6,867 nt of DNA from Candidatus Acetothermia bacterium (GTDB taxonomy: Bacteria > Bipolaricaulota > Bipolaricaulia > Bipolaricaulales > Bipolaricaulaceae): the NCBI GenBank assembly GCA_003551325.1, contig PUMK01000014.1, positions 1 through 6,867 of the forward strand, in the 5' to 3' direction. Shown here one piece after another: positions 1 to 5,460 of the stretch (positions are counted from its first letter, which is position 1; each line of letters opens with the position of its first letter). Both the position numbers and the translations under genes were made by a program. The notes under the pieces were generated by a model. That model did not search any database. It was not told where the DNA came from and was given only the letters and a program-made list of their open reading frames with translations.

Positions 1-306
1 GGCACGGTTGTCGAAGGGGGGGCCGACCGGGCGAAGCAGTTAGCCGATGCGGTAGCTGCCAAGCTGGGGCGCTGTGCCGTGGTGCTGGGAACCTCGTCCG
101 GGGGGCGTGCCGTCATCGTGGCCAAGGTCACCGATGTGCCTGACCTGTCCGCCGGCGACCTGGTACGCGTGGGCGCCCAAGCGGTGGGGGGAAAGGGCGG
201 AGGACGTCCGACGTTCGCCCAAGGAGGCGGTCCCAAAGTGGACGCGCTCCCTGACGCCGTGCGCGACGCGTTGGCTCACGCGCGGGCGTCGCTCAGATCA
301 ACCTGA
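1..306 (+). CDS. alaS: Alanyl-tRNA synthetase, C-terminal end (partial, 5' end outside window)
   Basis: Frame 1 is open from the first base to a TGA at 304-306 and gives the last 101 residues of a longer protein. The segment GGKGGGRPTFAQGGG (about residues 63-77 of the fragment) is the glycine-rich signature of the C-Ala/DHHA1 domain that ends bacterial alanyl-tRNA synthetases. It is followed by the usual ALPDAVRDAL-type terminal helix. In this family the C-Ala domain helps bind the tRNA elbow and links the aminoacylation and editing domains; the full enzyme charges tRNA-Ala with alanine in the cytoplasm. The catalytic and editing domains lie upstream of the window, so completeness cannot be judged. 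The gene converges with dnaN, and its last 14 bases overlap the end of dnaN. A stand-alone DHHA1-domain protein is possible but less likely, because alaS tails normally end in just this way. Confidence 0.93.
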   Translation, partial: GTVVEGGADRAKQLADAVAAKLGRCAVVLGTSSGGRAVIVAKVTDVPDLSAGDLVRVGAQAVGGKGGGRPTFAQGGGPKVDALPDAVRDALAHARASLRST

Positions 307-1432
307 CGGGCATACAGACGTAGATGAACCCCTCGTCCTCGGGGGCGATGTCGCCCGAGGGTTCCAACAGCCCGGCGCGGTCGGACTCCGAGAGCCACAA
401 CGCTACCTCATCGGACCCCATCCGCCTGAGGGCATCGATCAGGTACTCTGCCTTGAACGCGATCTCCAGCGACTTCTCAGCGGGCTTGGCCAAGCGAACG
501 CGCTCCTTACCCGCCCCCTTCTCCTTGGAGGCCGAGGAGAGCTCCACTGCGGTTTCCTTCTCCGTGACCTTGAGCGTCACCGCCCCCGACTCCTCCGCAG
601 CCGTGATCTCGATCCGCCGGAGCGTCTCCAGCAAAGCCTCGCGCGACAGGAACAGCCCAAGCTGCGAGTCCTTGGGCACCACGCGCTCGAAGTCCGGGAA
701 CTGCTCTTGGATCAACCGGCTGGAGAACAGGATCGGTCCGGACTCCACATGGAGTTGGCCTTGGTCCTCGTAAAGGACGACCTCCTCAGCGCCGCCGCTA
801 CCCAGCGAACGCTGAAGGTCGTTCAGGATCTGCGCGTCCACCAAGAACGACCCCTCGAAATCCTCGGGCAGCTGCGACACAGGCACGCGTTTGACCGCAA
901 GACGGTAGCCGTTTGTGGCGGCTAGCTTCATGCTTCCGGCAGAGAACAAAAGGTCCACCCCGGTGAGGGCGAGCCGGGTGGTCTCGGAGGCCTTGAGGGC
1001 AGCGAACGCTGCCTGGGTGATCGCCTGCATCATCTTCTCGCGGGGGATGCGGCACAGCGCGTTGTCAGGGGGTGTGGGGAGCGTTGGGAACTCGTCGACC
1101 GGGAAGGAAAGGAGTTCGAAGTCTGCCTCGCCGCACCTCACCCGGATTTTCCCCTCCGACTCGGTTAGCGTGATCTCCGCATCTCCGGGAAGCCGGGTGG
1201 AAAGCTGTGTGAGCACATGGCCTGGGCAAACGACAGCCCCTTCGGTGGTCACCTTTGCGGGGATCTGACAGCGTACCGAACGCTCGAGGTCCGTGCTCCC
1301 AAGCTCAAGTCCGCTGGAACGTGCTTGCAGGCGGATTCCACCCAGGATCGGCATTGAGCTCCGTGTGGCCAACGCGTAACCCACGGTCCGGACGCCAAAG
1401 ATTAGGTCTTCACGGGCACAGACGATCTCCAT
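293..1432 (-). CDS. dnaN: DNA polymerase III subunit beta (sliding clamp)
   Basis: Encodes a 379-residue protein, the usual length for the bacterial beta clamp. The clamp forms a dimeric ring around DNA and tethers polymerase III and other partners. Visible family marks are PILGGIRL (28-35), STDLE (46-50), FELLSFPVDEFP (105-116), TRLALTGV (152-159), ATNGYRLAV (172-180), QFPDFERVVPK (244-254) and the terminal MPVRL (374-378), so all three clamp domains are present. The frame stays open for 22 more codons upstream (to 1498), but the ATG at 1432 is chosen because AGGAGG lies 4 nt before it and the protein then begins like other DnaN proteins. It sits 89 bp after tmk on the same strand and may be read from the upstream operon, from a local promoter near 1516-1524, or both. 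Its TGA (293-295) lies inside the 3' end of convergent alaS. No dnaA, recF or gyrB is seen beside it. Confidence 0.97.
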   Translation of the reverse strand: MEIVCAREDLIFGVRTVGYALATRSSMPILGGIRLQARSSGLELGSTDLERSVRCQIPAKVTTEGAVVCPGHVLTQLSTRLPGDAEITLTESEGKIRVRCGEADFELLSFPVDEFPTLPTPPDNALCRIPREKMMQAITQAAFAALKASETTRLALTGVDLLFSAGSMKLAATNGYRLAVKRVPVSQLPEDFEGSFLVDAQILNDLQRSLGSGGAEEVVLYEDQGQLHVESGPILFSSRLIQEQFPDFERVVPKDSQLGLFLSREALLETLRRIEITAAEESGAVTLKVTEKETAVELSSASKEKGAGKERVRLAKPAEKSLEIAFKAEYLIDALRRMGSDEVALWLSESDRAGLLEPSGDIAPEDEGFIYVCMPVRLI

Positions 1433-1437
1433 GTTCC
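1433..1437 (-). promoter_or_regulatory. Spacer and edge of dnaN Shine-Dalgarno (core AGGAGG at 1437-1442)
   Basis: Read on the - strand, the bases before the dnaN ATG are CGAGGAGGGAACATG. The AGGAGG core occupies 1442 down to 1437 and is only 4 nt from the start codon. This perfect core decides the dnaN start at 1432 over the in-frame start at 1498. Confidence 0.75.
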
Positions 1438-1515
1438 CTCCTCGCGGTTCCAAGCCACCTCGCGACGCGCTTGCCCCATCCGTCGCAAGCCCCACCAACG
1501 CGTGAACCCAGCAGG

Positions 1516-1524
1516 ATCATATCA
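1516..1524 (-). promoter_or_regulatory. Possible extended -10 promoter for dnaN
   Basis: On the - strand the tmk stop codon runs into TGATATGAT. This reads as an extended -10 element: a TGn followed by TATGAT, which matches TATAAT at 5 of 6 positions (1516-1521). No good -35 box is seen at 16-18 bp spacing, but extended -10 promoters can work with a weak -35. Transcription would start near 1509 and leave a leader of about 75 nt before dnaN. It would let dnaN be expressed apart from the WD40-lspA-tmk message. This is inference from motif alone. Confidence 0.35.
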
Positions 1525-2121
1525 GGGGAGCGGGAGGTGAGCCAGGATACGTTGGCACAGAAGATCGGGGGGCAGCGTTCCGTCAACGATGTGCCCTCCG
1601 GATTGGGTGTCGAGCAGACGGACGTACGCCTCACGAACCCTTGCGTAGAAGGCGAGTCCTTCGCCTTCGAAACGGTCACGCTCGCGCGTTCGGTCGAAGG
1701 CCACTTCAGGAGGGAGGTCAAGAAGAAACGTGAAGTCAGGCCGGAGACCACCTGTGGCCATCGTGTTGAGCGCCTGAACCCGCTCCAGACCGAGTCCCCT
1801 AGCGACGCCTTGATAGGCCATGCTGGAAAGGACATACCGCGAGCAGAGCACCCACGAACCGCGCTCGAGTGCAGGCCGGATCACCTCTTCCACGTGCTCA
1901 TGCCGGTCCGCCACCATCAGCAGGAGTTCGGTCAGCGGGTGCATTGTCGAGGACCGGGCCAGCAGGATCTCGCGCAGCCTCTCACCCAGAGCCGTCCCTC
2001 CCGGTTCGCGTGTGGACACCACAGCGATCCCCCGAGCGTTGAGCGCGCGTTCCAAGAGCTCGAGCTGCGTGCTCTTGCCCGAGGCATCCGGTCCTTCCAG
2101 CACCACGAACAGGGGCCTCAT
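1522..2121 (-). CDS. tmk: Thymidylate kinase (dTMP kinase)
   Basis: Encodes 199 residues, close to the usual 200-215. The enzyme phosphorylates dTMP to dTDP with ATP, an essential cytoplasmic step of dTTP synthesis. The P-loop is GPDASGKST (10-18); STREPGGT (36-43) is the family's dTMP-site REPGGT motif. SRYVLSSMAYQG (94-105) is the DR(Y/H)-AYQG region, and DRTRERDRFEGE (143-154) is an arginine-rich LID. A P-loop without arginine plus a basic LID is the bacterial type II pattern. One oddity is that the first residue of the DRY-type motif is Ser94 (codon TCG) rather than Asp. The start at 2121 gives an ATGA overlap with the lspA stop and places the P-loop correctly; the frame extends upstream, but there it lies over lspA. 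No Shine-Dalgarno is seen close to the ATG, which suggests translational coupling to lspA. dnaN follows 89 bp downstream. Confidence 0.96.
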   Translation of the reverse strand: MRPLFVVLEGPDASGKSTQLELLERALNARGIAVVSTREPGGTALGERLREILLARSSTMHPLTELLLMVADRHEHVEEVIRPALERGSWVLCSRYVLSSMAYQGVARGLGLERVQALNTMATGGLRPDFTFLLDLPPEVAFDRTRERDRFEGEGLAFYARVREAYVRLLDTQSGGHIVDGTLPPDLLCQRILAHLPLP

Positions 2122-2591
2122 CGGGCGCTCACGAGAGCCTTCCATGCGATGATCACTGCGCCGAGCACGATCGCGCTGTCGGCCACGTTGAACACCGGGA
2201 AGTACGGGAACTGGACAAAGTCGAGTACGTATCCCCAGCGAATCCTGTCGATCAAATTGCCCACGGTTCCCGCCCACAGTAACGTTAACCCTGTTCGAGG
2301 AACCCAGGAGACCCTCGTTTGCCAGAGCATCCACCCGACGACCAGCGCTACAGCCACCGACACACCGAGGAGCACGTAGGTGTGGTCGGGAAGAAGACCG
2401 AACGCGCCGCCGGGGTTGTGGACACGCGTCAACCGGAGCACGTCTCCCACAACGTTCGTACTCTGGTTCGGAGCGAGCTGCGTGACGACAGCCCACTTCG
2501 TGAGCTGGTCCAGTGCCACGATCCCCCCGGCAAGGGACAACGTACCCCACCCGGGCCCACGGCCACGTCTGCCTAGTCCGTAGCCGCTCAC
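2118..2591 (-). CDS. lspA: Lipoprotein signal peptidase (signal peptidase II)
   Basis: Encodes a 157-residue membrane aspartyl protease that removes signal peptides from prolipoproteins after the conserved Cys is diacylglyceryl-modified. Conserved blocks are DQLTK (28-32), HNPGGAFGLL (58-67), GTVGNLIDR (108-116), GYVLDF (120-125) and FNVADSAI (134-141). By comparison with the family, Asp124 and Asp138 should be the catalytic pair. Four hydrophobic segments fit the four-helix fold, at about residues 16-36, 70-90, 99-114 and 134-153. The start is GTG at 2589-2591, overlapping the TGA of the WD40 gene as GTGA. There is no convincing Shine-Dalgarno before it, so reinitiation after the WD40 gene is likely. 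Its own TGA overlaps the tmk ATG. No other good start exists in the N-terminal part, and a later one would cut into the first helix. Confidence 0.96.
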   Translation of the reverse strand: MSGYGLGRRGRGPGWGTLSLAGGIVALDQLTKWAVVTQLAPNQSTNVVGDVLRLTRVHNPGGAFGLLPDHTYVLLGVSVAVALVVGWMLWQTRVSWVPRTGLTLLWAGTVGNLIDRIRWGYVLDFVQFPYFPVFNVADSAIVLGAVIIAWKALVSAR

Positions 2592-4144
2592 CGGTTGTCG
2601 GAAGCCTGGCGCACCGTAAGACTGTGGAACGCAGCGACGAAATCAGGGCGGTCAAACGTGGCCGCGGACAGTGCCAGTTGACCGGAGGGGAACGTGCGAT
2701 CGGTGACGCTGCTCAGGAGTGCTCCGTTCAGGTACACATCAAACGTGGCTCCCACGGCCACCAGCGCGATGCGATGCGTGCCCGGTTGGGCAAACGCCGG
2801 CGCCGCTCGCCAATCAGAGAGCACACGCCAACGTCCTCTCTCCTGAACGAGAAGTCGGTAGAAGCCGTCGGTTCGGAAGGTAAGCATGTACGCGTTGCTC
2901 CTGTCTTCGTAACGGAACAGGAATCCGAGCTCCCCTTCCCCAGCAACCACCTCCACGGTTGCCTCAGCGACGAAGTCCGTGAACCTTGGTTCCCTCGGGA
3001 TACGGCTCCACACGATGTCCGACGGGCGCTTCACGTGGATACGGTAGGTTCCTCCGCGGTACTCCCAGGTCGCAAACTCTGTTCGGTGCGTATACCAGCC
3101 GGAGCGCGGGTCGTCGAAGTTGTCCCTGTAGGCGACCGGCCAGCCAAACGGGTCCTCGGCCACGATCCCCAGCACGCGCGCATCCCACAGCCGGGCTGTC
3201 CCATCGTGGGAAGCGGTGGCCAGCACCTTGCCGTCTGGGCTGAACGCCACACCAACCACGTTGTGTCGATGCCCCTCCAAGCGAGATGCCTCCCGAAGCT
3301 CCCCGACATCCCACACGCACACCGTTTGGTCCCCCGATGCCGAGGCGAGGTACTGGCCATCTGGGCTGTAGGCAAGCGAGAACACCGGACCGTCATGCCC
3401 TGACAGGGTAATGCGCTCCTGCCCCGTCGCCACATCCCATAGCCGCACGGTTGTGTCCCATGATCCGGAGGCCAGGGTTGCCCCATCGGGAGAGAACGCA
3501 ACGGCGCGCACGAAGTTACGGTGACCCCGGAGAACACCGATCTCCTGGCCATCATCGACATTCCACAACCGGACCGAGTTGTCCCACGATCCGGAGGCCA
3601 GGCGGGATCCGTCGGGGCTGAATGCTAGTGCCACCACCAGCCACCGATGGCCGCTCAACGCCATCAAGGGTTCACCGCTCGGCACCCTCCACAGCCGGAC
3701 ATCCTTGTCCGCGGAGCCCGAGGCGAGCAAGGTACCGTCAGGGTTGAAGGCCAAGGCCAACACACCTGCGGTGTGGCCGCGGAGGGTCGCACGGACCGAT
3801 CCGCTTGCCGAGTCCCAAAGCCGCAGCGTTCCATCGCTCGAGGCCGAGGCAACCAGGCTACCGTCGGGGCCGAAAGCCACAGCGTTCACCTCGGCAGTGT
3901 GCCCGCGCAGCCTCCGTATCTCGTCGCCGGTGGCAACATCCCACAAACGCACGGCGCCGTCTTGGCCACCCGTGGCAACGATGCGTCCATCAGGGCTGAA
4001 GGCGACGGATGTCGCCTGTCCCACGTGACCGGTGAGCCGATACGCATACTCCGGGATCGGCTGGGCCGCGACGACTGGAGTCAGGAAGGCCAATACCGCA
4101 CACACACCCACAACCGAGTAGAACCCTCGCACCCGCATCAGCAT
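2588..4144 (-). CDS. Exported seven-bladed WD40 propeller protein with C-terminal concanavalin-like domain
   Basis: Encodes 518 residues from the ATG at 4144. An N-terminal signal peptide (about 1-27, with VVAA before Gln28 as a signal peptidase I site) indicates export; no lipobox cysteine is seen. Seven WD40 repeats follow at an exact 42-residue spacing, with GH pairs at 39, 81, 123, 165, 207, 249 and 291, each carrying SPDG-like and RLWD-like motifs. This is enough for one closed beta-propeller. From about 333 to 518 lies a beta-rich domain (DNFDDPRSGW at 341-350, ELGFLFRYED, DVYLNGALLSS) resembling the concanavalin A-like/LamG-type tail of many exported bacterial proteins. The ligand is unknown; a binding or scaffold role outside the membrane is inferred. 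The frame extends to 4276, but that start would bury the signal peptide inside the protein, whereas 4144 has AGGGGGG 4 nt upstream and a promoter just before it. It heads the lspA-tmk cluster, overlapping lspA by 4 bp. Confidence 0.9.
   Translation of the reverse strand: MLMRVRGFYSVVGVCAVLAFLTPVVAAQPIPEYAYRLTGHVGQATSVAFSPDGRIVATGGQDGAVRLWDVATGDEIRRLRGHTAEVNAVAFGPDGSLVASASSDGTLRLWDSASGSVRATLRGHTAGVLALAFNPDGTLLASGSADKDVRLWRVPSGEPLMALSGHRWLVVALAFSPDGSRLASGSWDNSVRLWNVDDGQEIGVLRGHRNFVRAVAFSPDGATLASGSWDTTVRLWDVATGQERITLSGHDGPVFSLAYSPDGQYLASASGDQTVCVWDVGELREASRLEGHRHNVVGVAFSPDGKVLATASHDGTARLWDARVLGIVAEDPFGWPVAYRDNFDDPRSGWYTHRTEFATWEYRGGTYRIHVKRPSDIVWSRIPREPRFTDFVAEATVEVVAGEGELGFLFRYEDRSNAYMLTFRTDGFYRLLVQERGRWRVLSDWRAAPAFAQPGTHRIALVAVGATFDVYLNGALLSSVTDRTFPSGQLALSAATFDRPDFVAAFHSLTVRQASDNR
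3173..4036 (-). repeat. Seven tandem WD40 repeat units, 126-bp period, within the exported propeller gene
   Basis: The repeat unit is 42 codons and recurs seven times with no insertion or deletion between the GH landmarks. The best-matched neighbours are blades 4 and 5, which share VAFSPDG/LAFSPDG and LASGSWD. Blade 6 has VCVWD instead of RLWD. Exact 42-residue spacing suggests expansion by in-frame duplication, or homogenisation, of whole blades. Confidence 0.85.
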
Positions 4145-4161
4145 AGCACCCCCCCTATGCA

Positions 4162-4190
4162 ATCCTAGCATGGAAGAACACGCCGGCCAA
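4162..4190 (-). promoter_or_regulatory. Predicted sigma-70-type promoter of the WD40-lspA-tmk operon
   Basis: On the - strand, TTGGCC (4185-4190, 4 of 6 to TTGACA) and TAGGAT (4162-4167, 4 of 6 to TATAAT) are separated by exactly 17 bp. Transcription would start near 4155, leaving about 10 nt that contain the AGGGGGG ribosome binding site before the ATG at 4144. The short leader and good spacing support both the promoter and the chosen start. Confidence 0.55.
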
Positions 4191-4312
4191 CGACAGCGCG
4201 GGCCTGGAGTGCGGACTCCTCGCACCCGTGAGGAGCCCACGCGCGTTCCAAAAGGCGTCATGGCAATGGTCCGCACAACCTCATAGTTGCTGACATTGCT
4301 GTGAAGGTTTCC

Positions 4313-4353
4313 GGCTCACCCTGGGAGCCCCTGACCACGGCAGGAACCTGCCG
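4313..4353 (-). terminator. Two hairpins just downstream of tRNA-Glu, possible 3' processing or termination region
   Basis: A perfect inverted repeat CGGCAGG-AA-CCTGCCG (+ strand orientation) lies at 4338-4353, 17 nt past the tRNA 3' end. A second, GGCTC-7 nt-GAGCC, lies at 4313-4329. Both could form in the - strand transcript of the tRNA. Neither is followed by a run of U, so this is not a classical Rho-independent terminator. Termination, transcript protection or a protein-binding palindrome are all possible. The rest of the stretch between the tRNA and the WD40 gene holds only the promoter at 4162-4190. Confidence 0.35.
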
Positions 4354-4369
4354 GTCGGTAGAGAGCGTT

Positions 4370-4445
4370 TGGTGGTCCCGACGGGATTTGAACCCGTGTC
4401 GCCGGGATGAGAGCCCGGTATCCTAGGCCACTAGACGACGGGACC
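4370..4445 (-). tRNA. tRNA-Glu (anticodon CTC), with encoded CCA
   Basis: The 76-nt - strand sequence folds as a full cloverleaf. The acceptor stem is GGTCCCG (4439-4445) with CGGGACC (4374-4380). The D arm contains GTCTAGTGGCCTAGGAT. The anticodon stem is CCGGG/CCCGG with loop CTCTCAT, giving anticodon CTC. The T arm is CGGGTTCAAATCCCG. Discriminator A (4373) and a genomically encoded CCA (4370-4372) follow. The sequence closely follows the bacterial tRNA-Glu pattern. It would read GAG codons, which suits a GC-rich genome. It stands alone, with no other tRNA in view, between two promoters. Confidence 0.96.
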
Positions 4446-4458
4446 GCGACCCGGGCGC

Positions 4459-4488
4459 ATTATAGCCTCGGCTCCCCTCCCCCCTCAA
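4459..4488 (-). promoter_or_regulatory. Promoter of tRNA-Glu
   Basis: On the - strand a perfect TATAAT (4459-4464) lies 13 nt before the tRNA 5' end, and TTGAGG (4483-4488, 4 of 6 to TTGACA) lies 18 bp further upstream. The leader would be only about 7 nt. Between -10 and tRNA the sequence is GC-rich (GCGCCCGGG), as expected of a stringently controlled stable-RNA discriminator; that regulatory reading is inference. The -35 edge touches the palindrome at 4488-4537. Confidence 0.6.
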
Positions 4489-4537
4489 GGGGCGGGTCTC
4501 GCGCCCGCCCGGTAGGCGGGCCTTCGTGCCCGCCCCT
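4488..4537. repeat. GC-rich nested palindrome between divergent tRNA-Glu and TatT-like genes
   Basis: Outer arms AGGGGCGGG (4488-4496) and CCCGCCCCT (4529-4537) are perfect complements. Inside them is a perfect hairpin GCCCGCC (4503-4509), 5-nt loop CGGTA, GGCGGGC (4515-4521). Because GGGCGGG-type and CCCGCCC-type words recur four times, several alternative pairings are possible. No ORF covers it convincingly. It may be a regulatory or structural element shared by the two divergent promoters, or a dispersed GC-rich repeat. Confidence 0.5.
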
Positions 4538-4576
4538 CTCCCCGCCCGGTTTTGGGTCTTCCCCCCGGCGTTGCCC

Positions 4577-4582
4577 TAATAT
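4577..4582 (+). promoter_or_regulatory. Possible -10 box for the TatT-like gene
   Basis: TAATAT (4577-4582) is AT-rich in a very GC-rich surround and would place the transcript start near 4589, leaving about 17 nt that include the AAGGAGG ribosome binding site. The upstream -35 region is poor (TTGGGT at 4552-4557, spacing 19), so support is weak. Confidence 0.3.
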
Positions 4583-4594
4583 GGAACAGCCGAA

Positions 4595-4601
4595 AAGGAG
4601 G
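4595..4601 (+). promoter_or_regulatory. Ribosome binding site deciding the GTG start of the TatT-like gene
   Basis: AAGGAGG lies 4 nt before the GTG at 4606 and directly before a signal-peptide-like N-terminus. The ATG at 4552 in the same frame has no such site and would precede the promoter-like TAATAT. Confidence 0.7.
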
Positions 4602-4605
4602 GTCC

Positions 4606-5436
4606 GTGCGCATAACAGTGTTCGCGGTGTGTGTCTTCGTAGCCCTCGGGCAGGCCTGTGCTGCCATTCCTGTCCAGGAACTCTTGGAGGATCTCCAAGC
4701 GCTCATGCCCGACCGCTGGGACTTGGCGGTCCTGGAGCAGTGCATCGCGCTCGCCGATGAAGCGCTGACACGCTCCCCGGAGAACCCGGAACTCCGCGTT
4801 GTCCTGGCGCAGCTGTGGCACGAACGCTCCATTCGGCTTGACGAAGGCAGCACGGCGTGGATGGATGTGCTGAAACAGGCCGCGGACTACGCCTGTCAGG
4901 CGATGGGGTTGGACTCCTATGTGAGATTGGAACGCATGTCGGCCCCCGAGCTGGAAGAGTACCTCTCCCAAGTGGACAACCCTGGTGCCCTCCTCTGGGC
5001 TGGTGACTCCTGGGGCAAGATCCTCGGCACCCACCAACTCCACGCGTTCAGGGTGAACTCCGTCGGCAAACTCCGGCTGATCTACGGACGGTTGGTCGAG
5101 GTGGACCCTGACTTCTTCGGCGGTGCAGGTCATCGCTCGTTGGGAGCCCTGGAATCGAACGTGGCTACGAACACCATCGCTCGTTGGATGTTCGGGGGTA
5201 GTGCGGACGAAGCGCGCGCACACTTCGAACAGGCGCTTGAACGCGGCCCCGACTACCTCATGAACCACGTCGAGTACGCGAGCCACCTCGCCGGACCCCT
5301 GAGTGAATGGGAGCTGTTCGACGATCTCCTGCACCATGTGCTCGAGGCGCCGCTTGCTCCCGAGCCCTTCTGGAACACCTTTGCCAAGGAAGAAGCCCTC
5401 AGGTTCCTGCACCAGGAACGACGGCCGATCCCATAG
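4606..5436 (+). CDS. TatT-like exported protein (TRAP transporter T-component family)
   Basis: Encodes 276 residues from the GTG at 4606, chosen for its AAGGAGG site. An N-terminal signal sequence (about 1-20, MRITVFAVCVFVALGQACAA) indicates export. ACA before Ala20 would suit signal peptidase I. Cys18 is preceded by GQA, a poor lipobox, so a lipoprotein is possible but not shown. Family-like motifs are ALLWAGDSWGK (128-138), VEVDPDFFGGAGHRSLGAL (164-182) and ARAHFEQALERGPDYL (203-218), the helical TPR-like pattern of TatT proteins. In the TRAP transporter described in Treponema, TatT is a periplasmic trimer that partners the solute-binding protein. No such binding protein or membrane subunit is present here, so the role and substrate are open. 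The gene is divergent from tRNA-Glu and lies 198 bp upstream of a subtilase on the same strand. This is not the twin-arginine translocase. Confidence 0.8.
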   Translation: MRITVFAVCVFVALGQACAAIPVQELLEDLQALMPDRWDLAVLEQCIALADEALTRSPENPELRVVLAQLWHERSIRLDEGSTAWMDVLKQAADYACQAMGLDSYVRLERMSAPELEEYLSQVDNPGALLWAGDSWGKILGTHQLHAFRVNSVGKLRLIYGRLVEVDPDFFGGAGHRSLGALESNVATNTIARWMFGGSADEARAHFEQALERGPDYLMNHVEYASHLAGPLSEWELFDDLLHHVLEAPLAPEPFWNTFAKEEALRFLHQERRPIP

Positions 5437-5460
5437 TCCTGAGCCCCACACAGATCGTGT

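Noticed and set aside
74..925. + strand open frame of 283 codons over alaS and dnaN
   Set aside because: Out of frame with alaS and antisense to dnaN; the composition is Arg/Leu-rich shadow sequence without recognisable motifs.
1255..2379. Long + strand open frame of 374 codons across dnaN and tmk/lspA
   Set aside because: It is antisense to three clearly recognised genes (dnaN, tmk, lspA), has no family motifs, and fits the open antisense frames expected in GC-rich coding DNA.
2513..3403. + strand open frame of 296 codons over the WD40 gene tail
   Set aside because: Antisense to the concanavalin-like domain and last blades; no motif or ribosome binding site supports it.
3173..4036. Regular 126-bp periodicity suggestive of a satellite or CRISPR-like array
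   Set aside because: The period is 42 codons and encodes WD40 blades in one frame, so it is protein repeat structure.
2588..4144. WD40 gene as part of a conflict or signalling system (for example NACHT- or kinase-linked WD40)
   Set aside because: The protein has a signal peptide and a concanavalin-like tail, with no NTPase, kinase, caspase or other effector domain, and its neighbours are housekeeping genes.
4145..4276. N-terminal extension of the WD40 protein to an ATG at 4276
   Set aside because: It would place 44 residues before a clear signal peptide and run through the predicted promoter; the ATG at 4144 has a ribosome binding site.
4606..5436. Reading the gene as part of the twin-arginine (Tat) translocase
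   Set aside because: TatT of TRAP transporters shares only the name; no TatA/B/C features are present.
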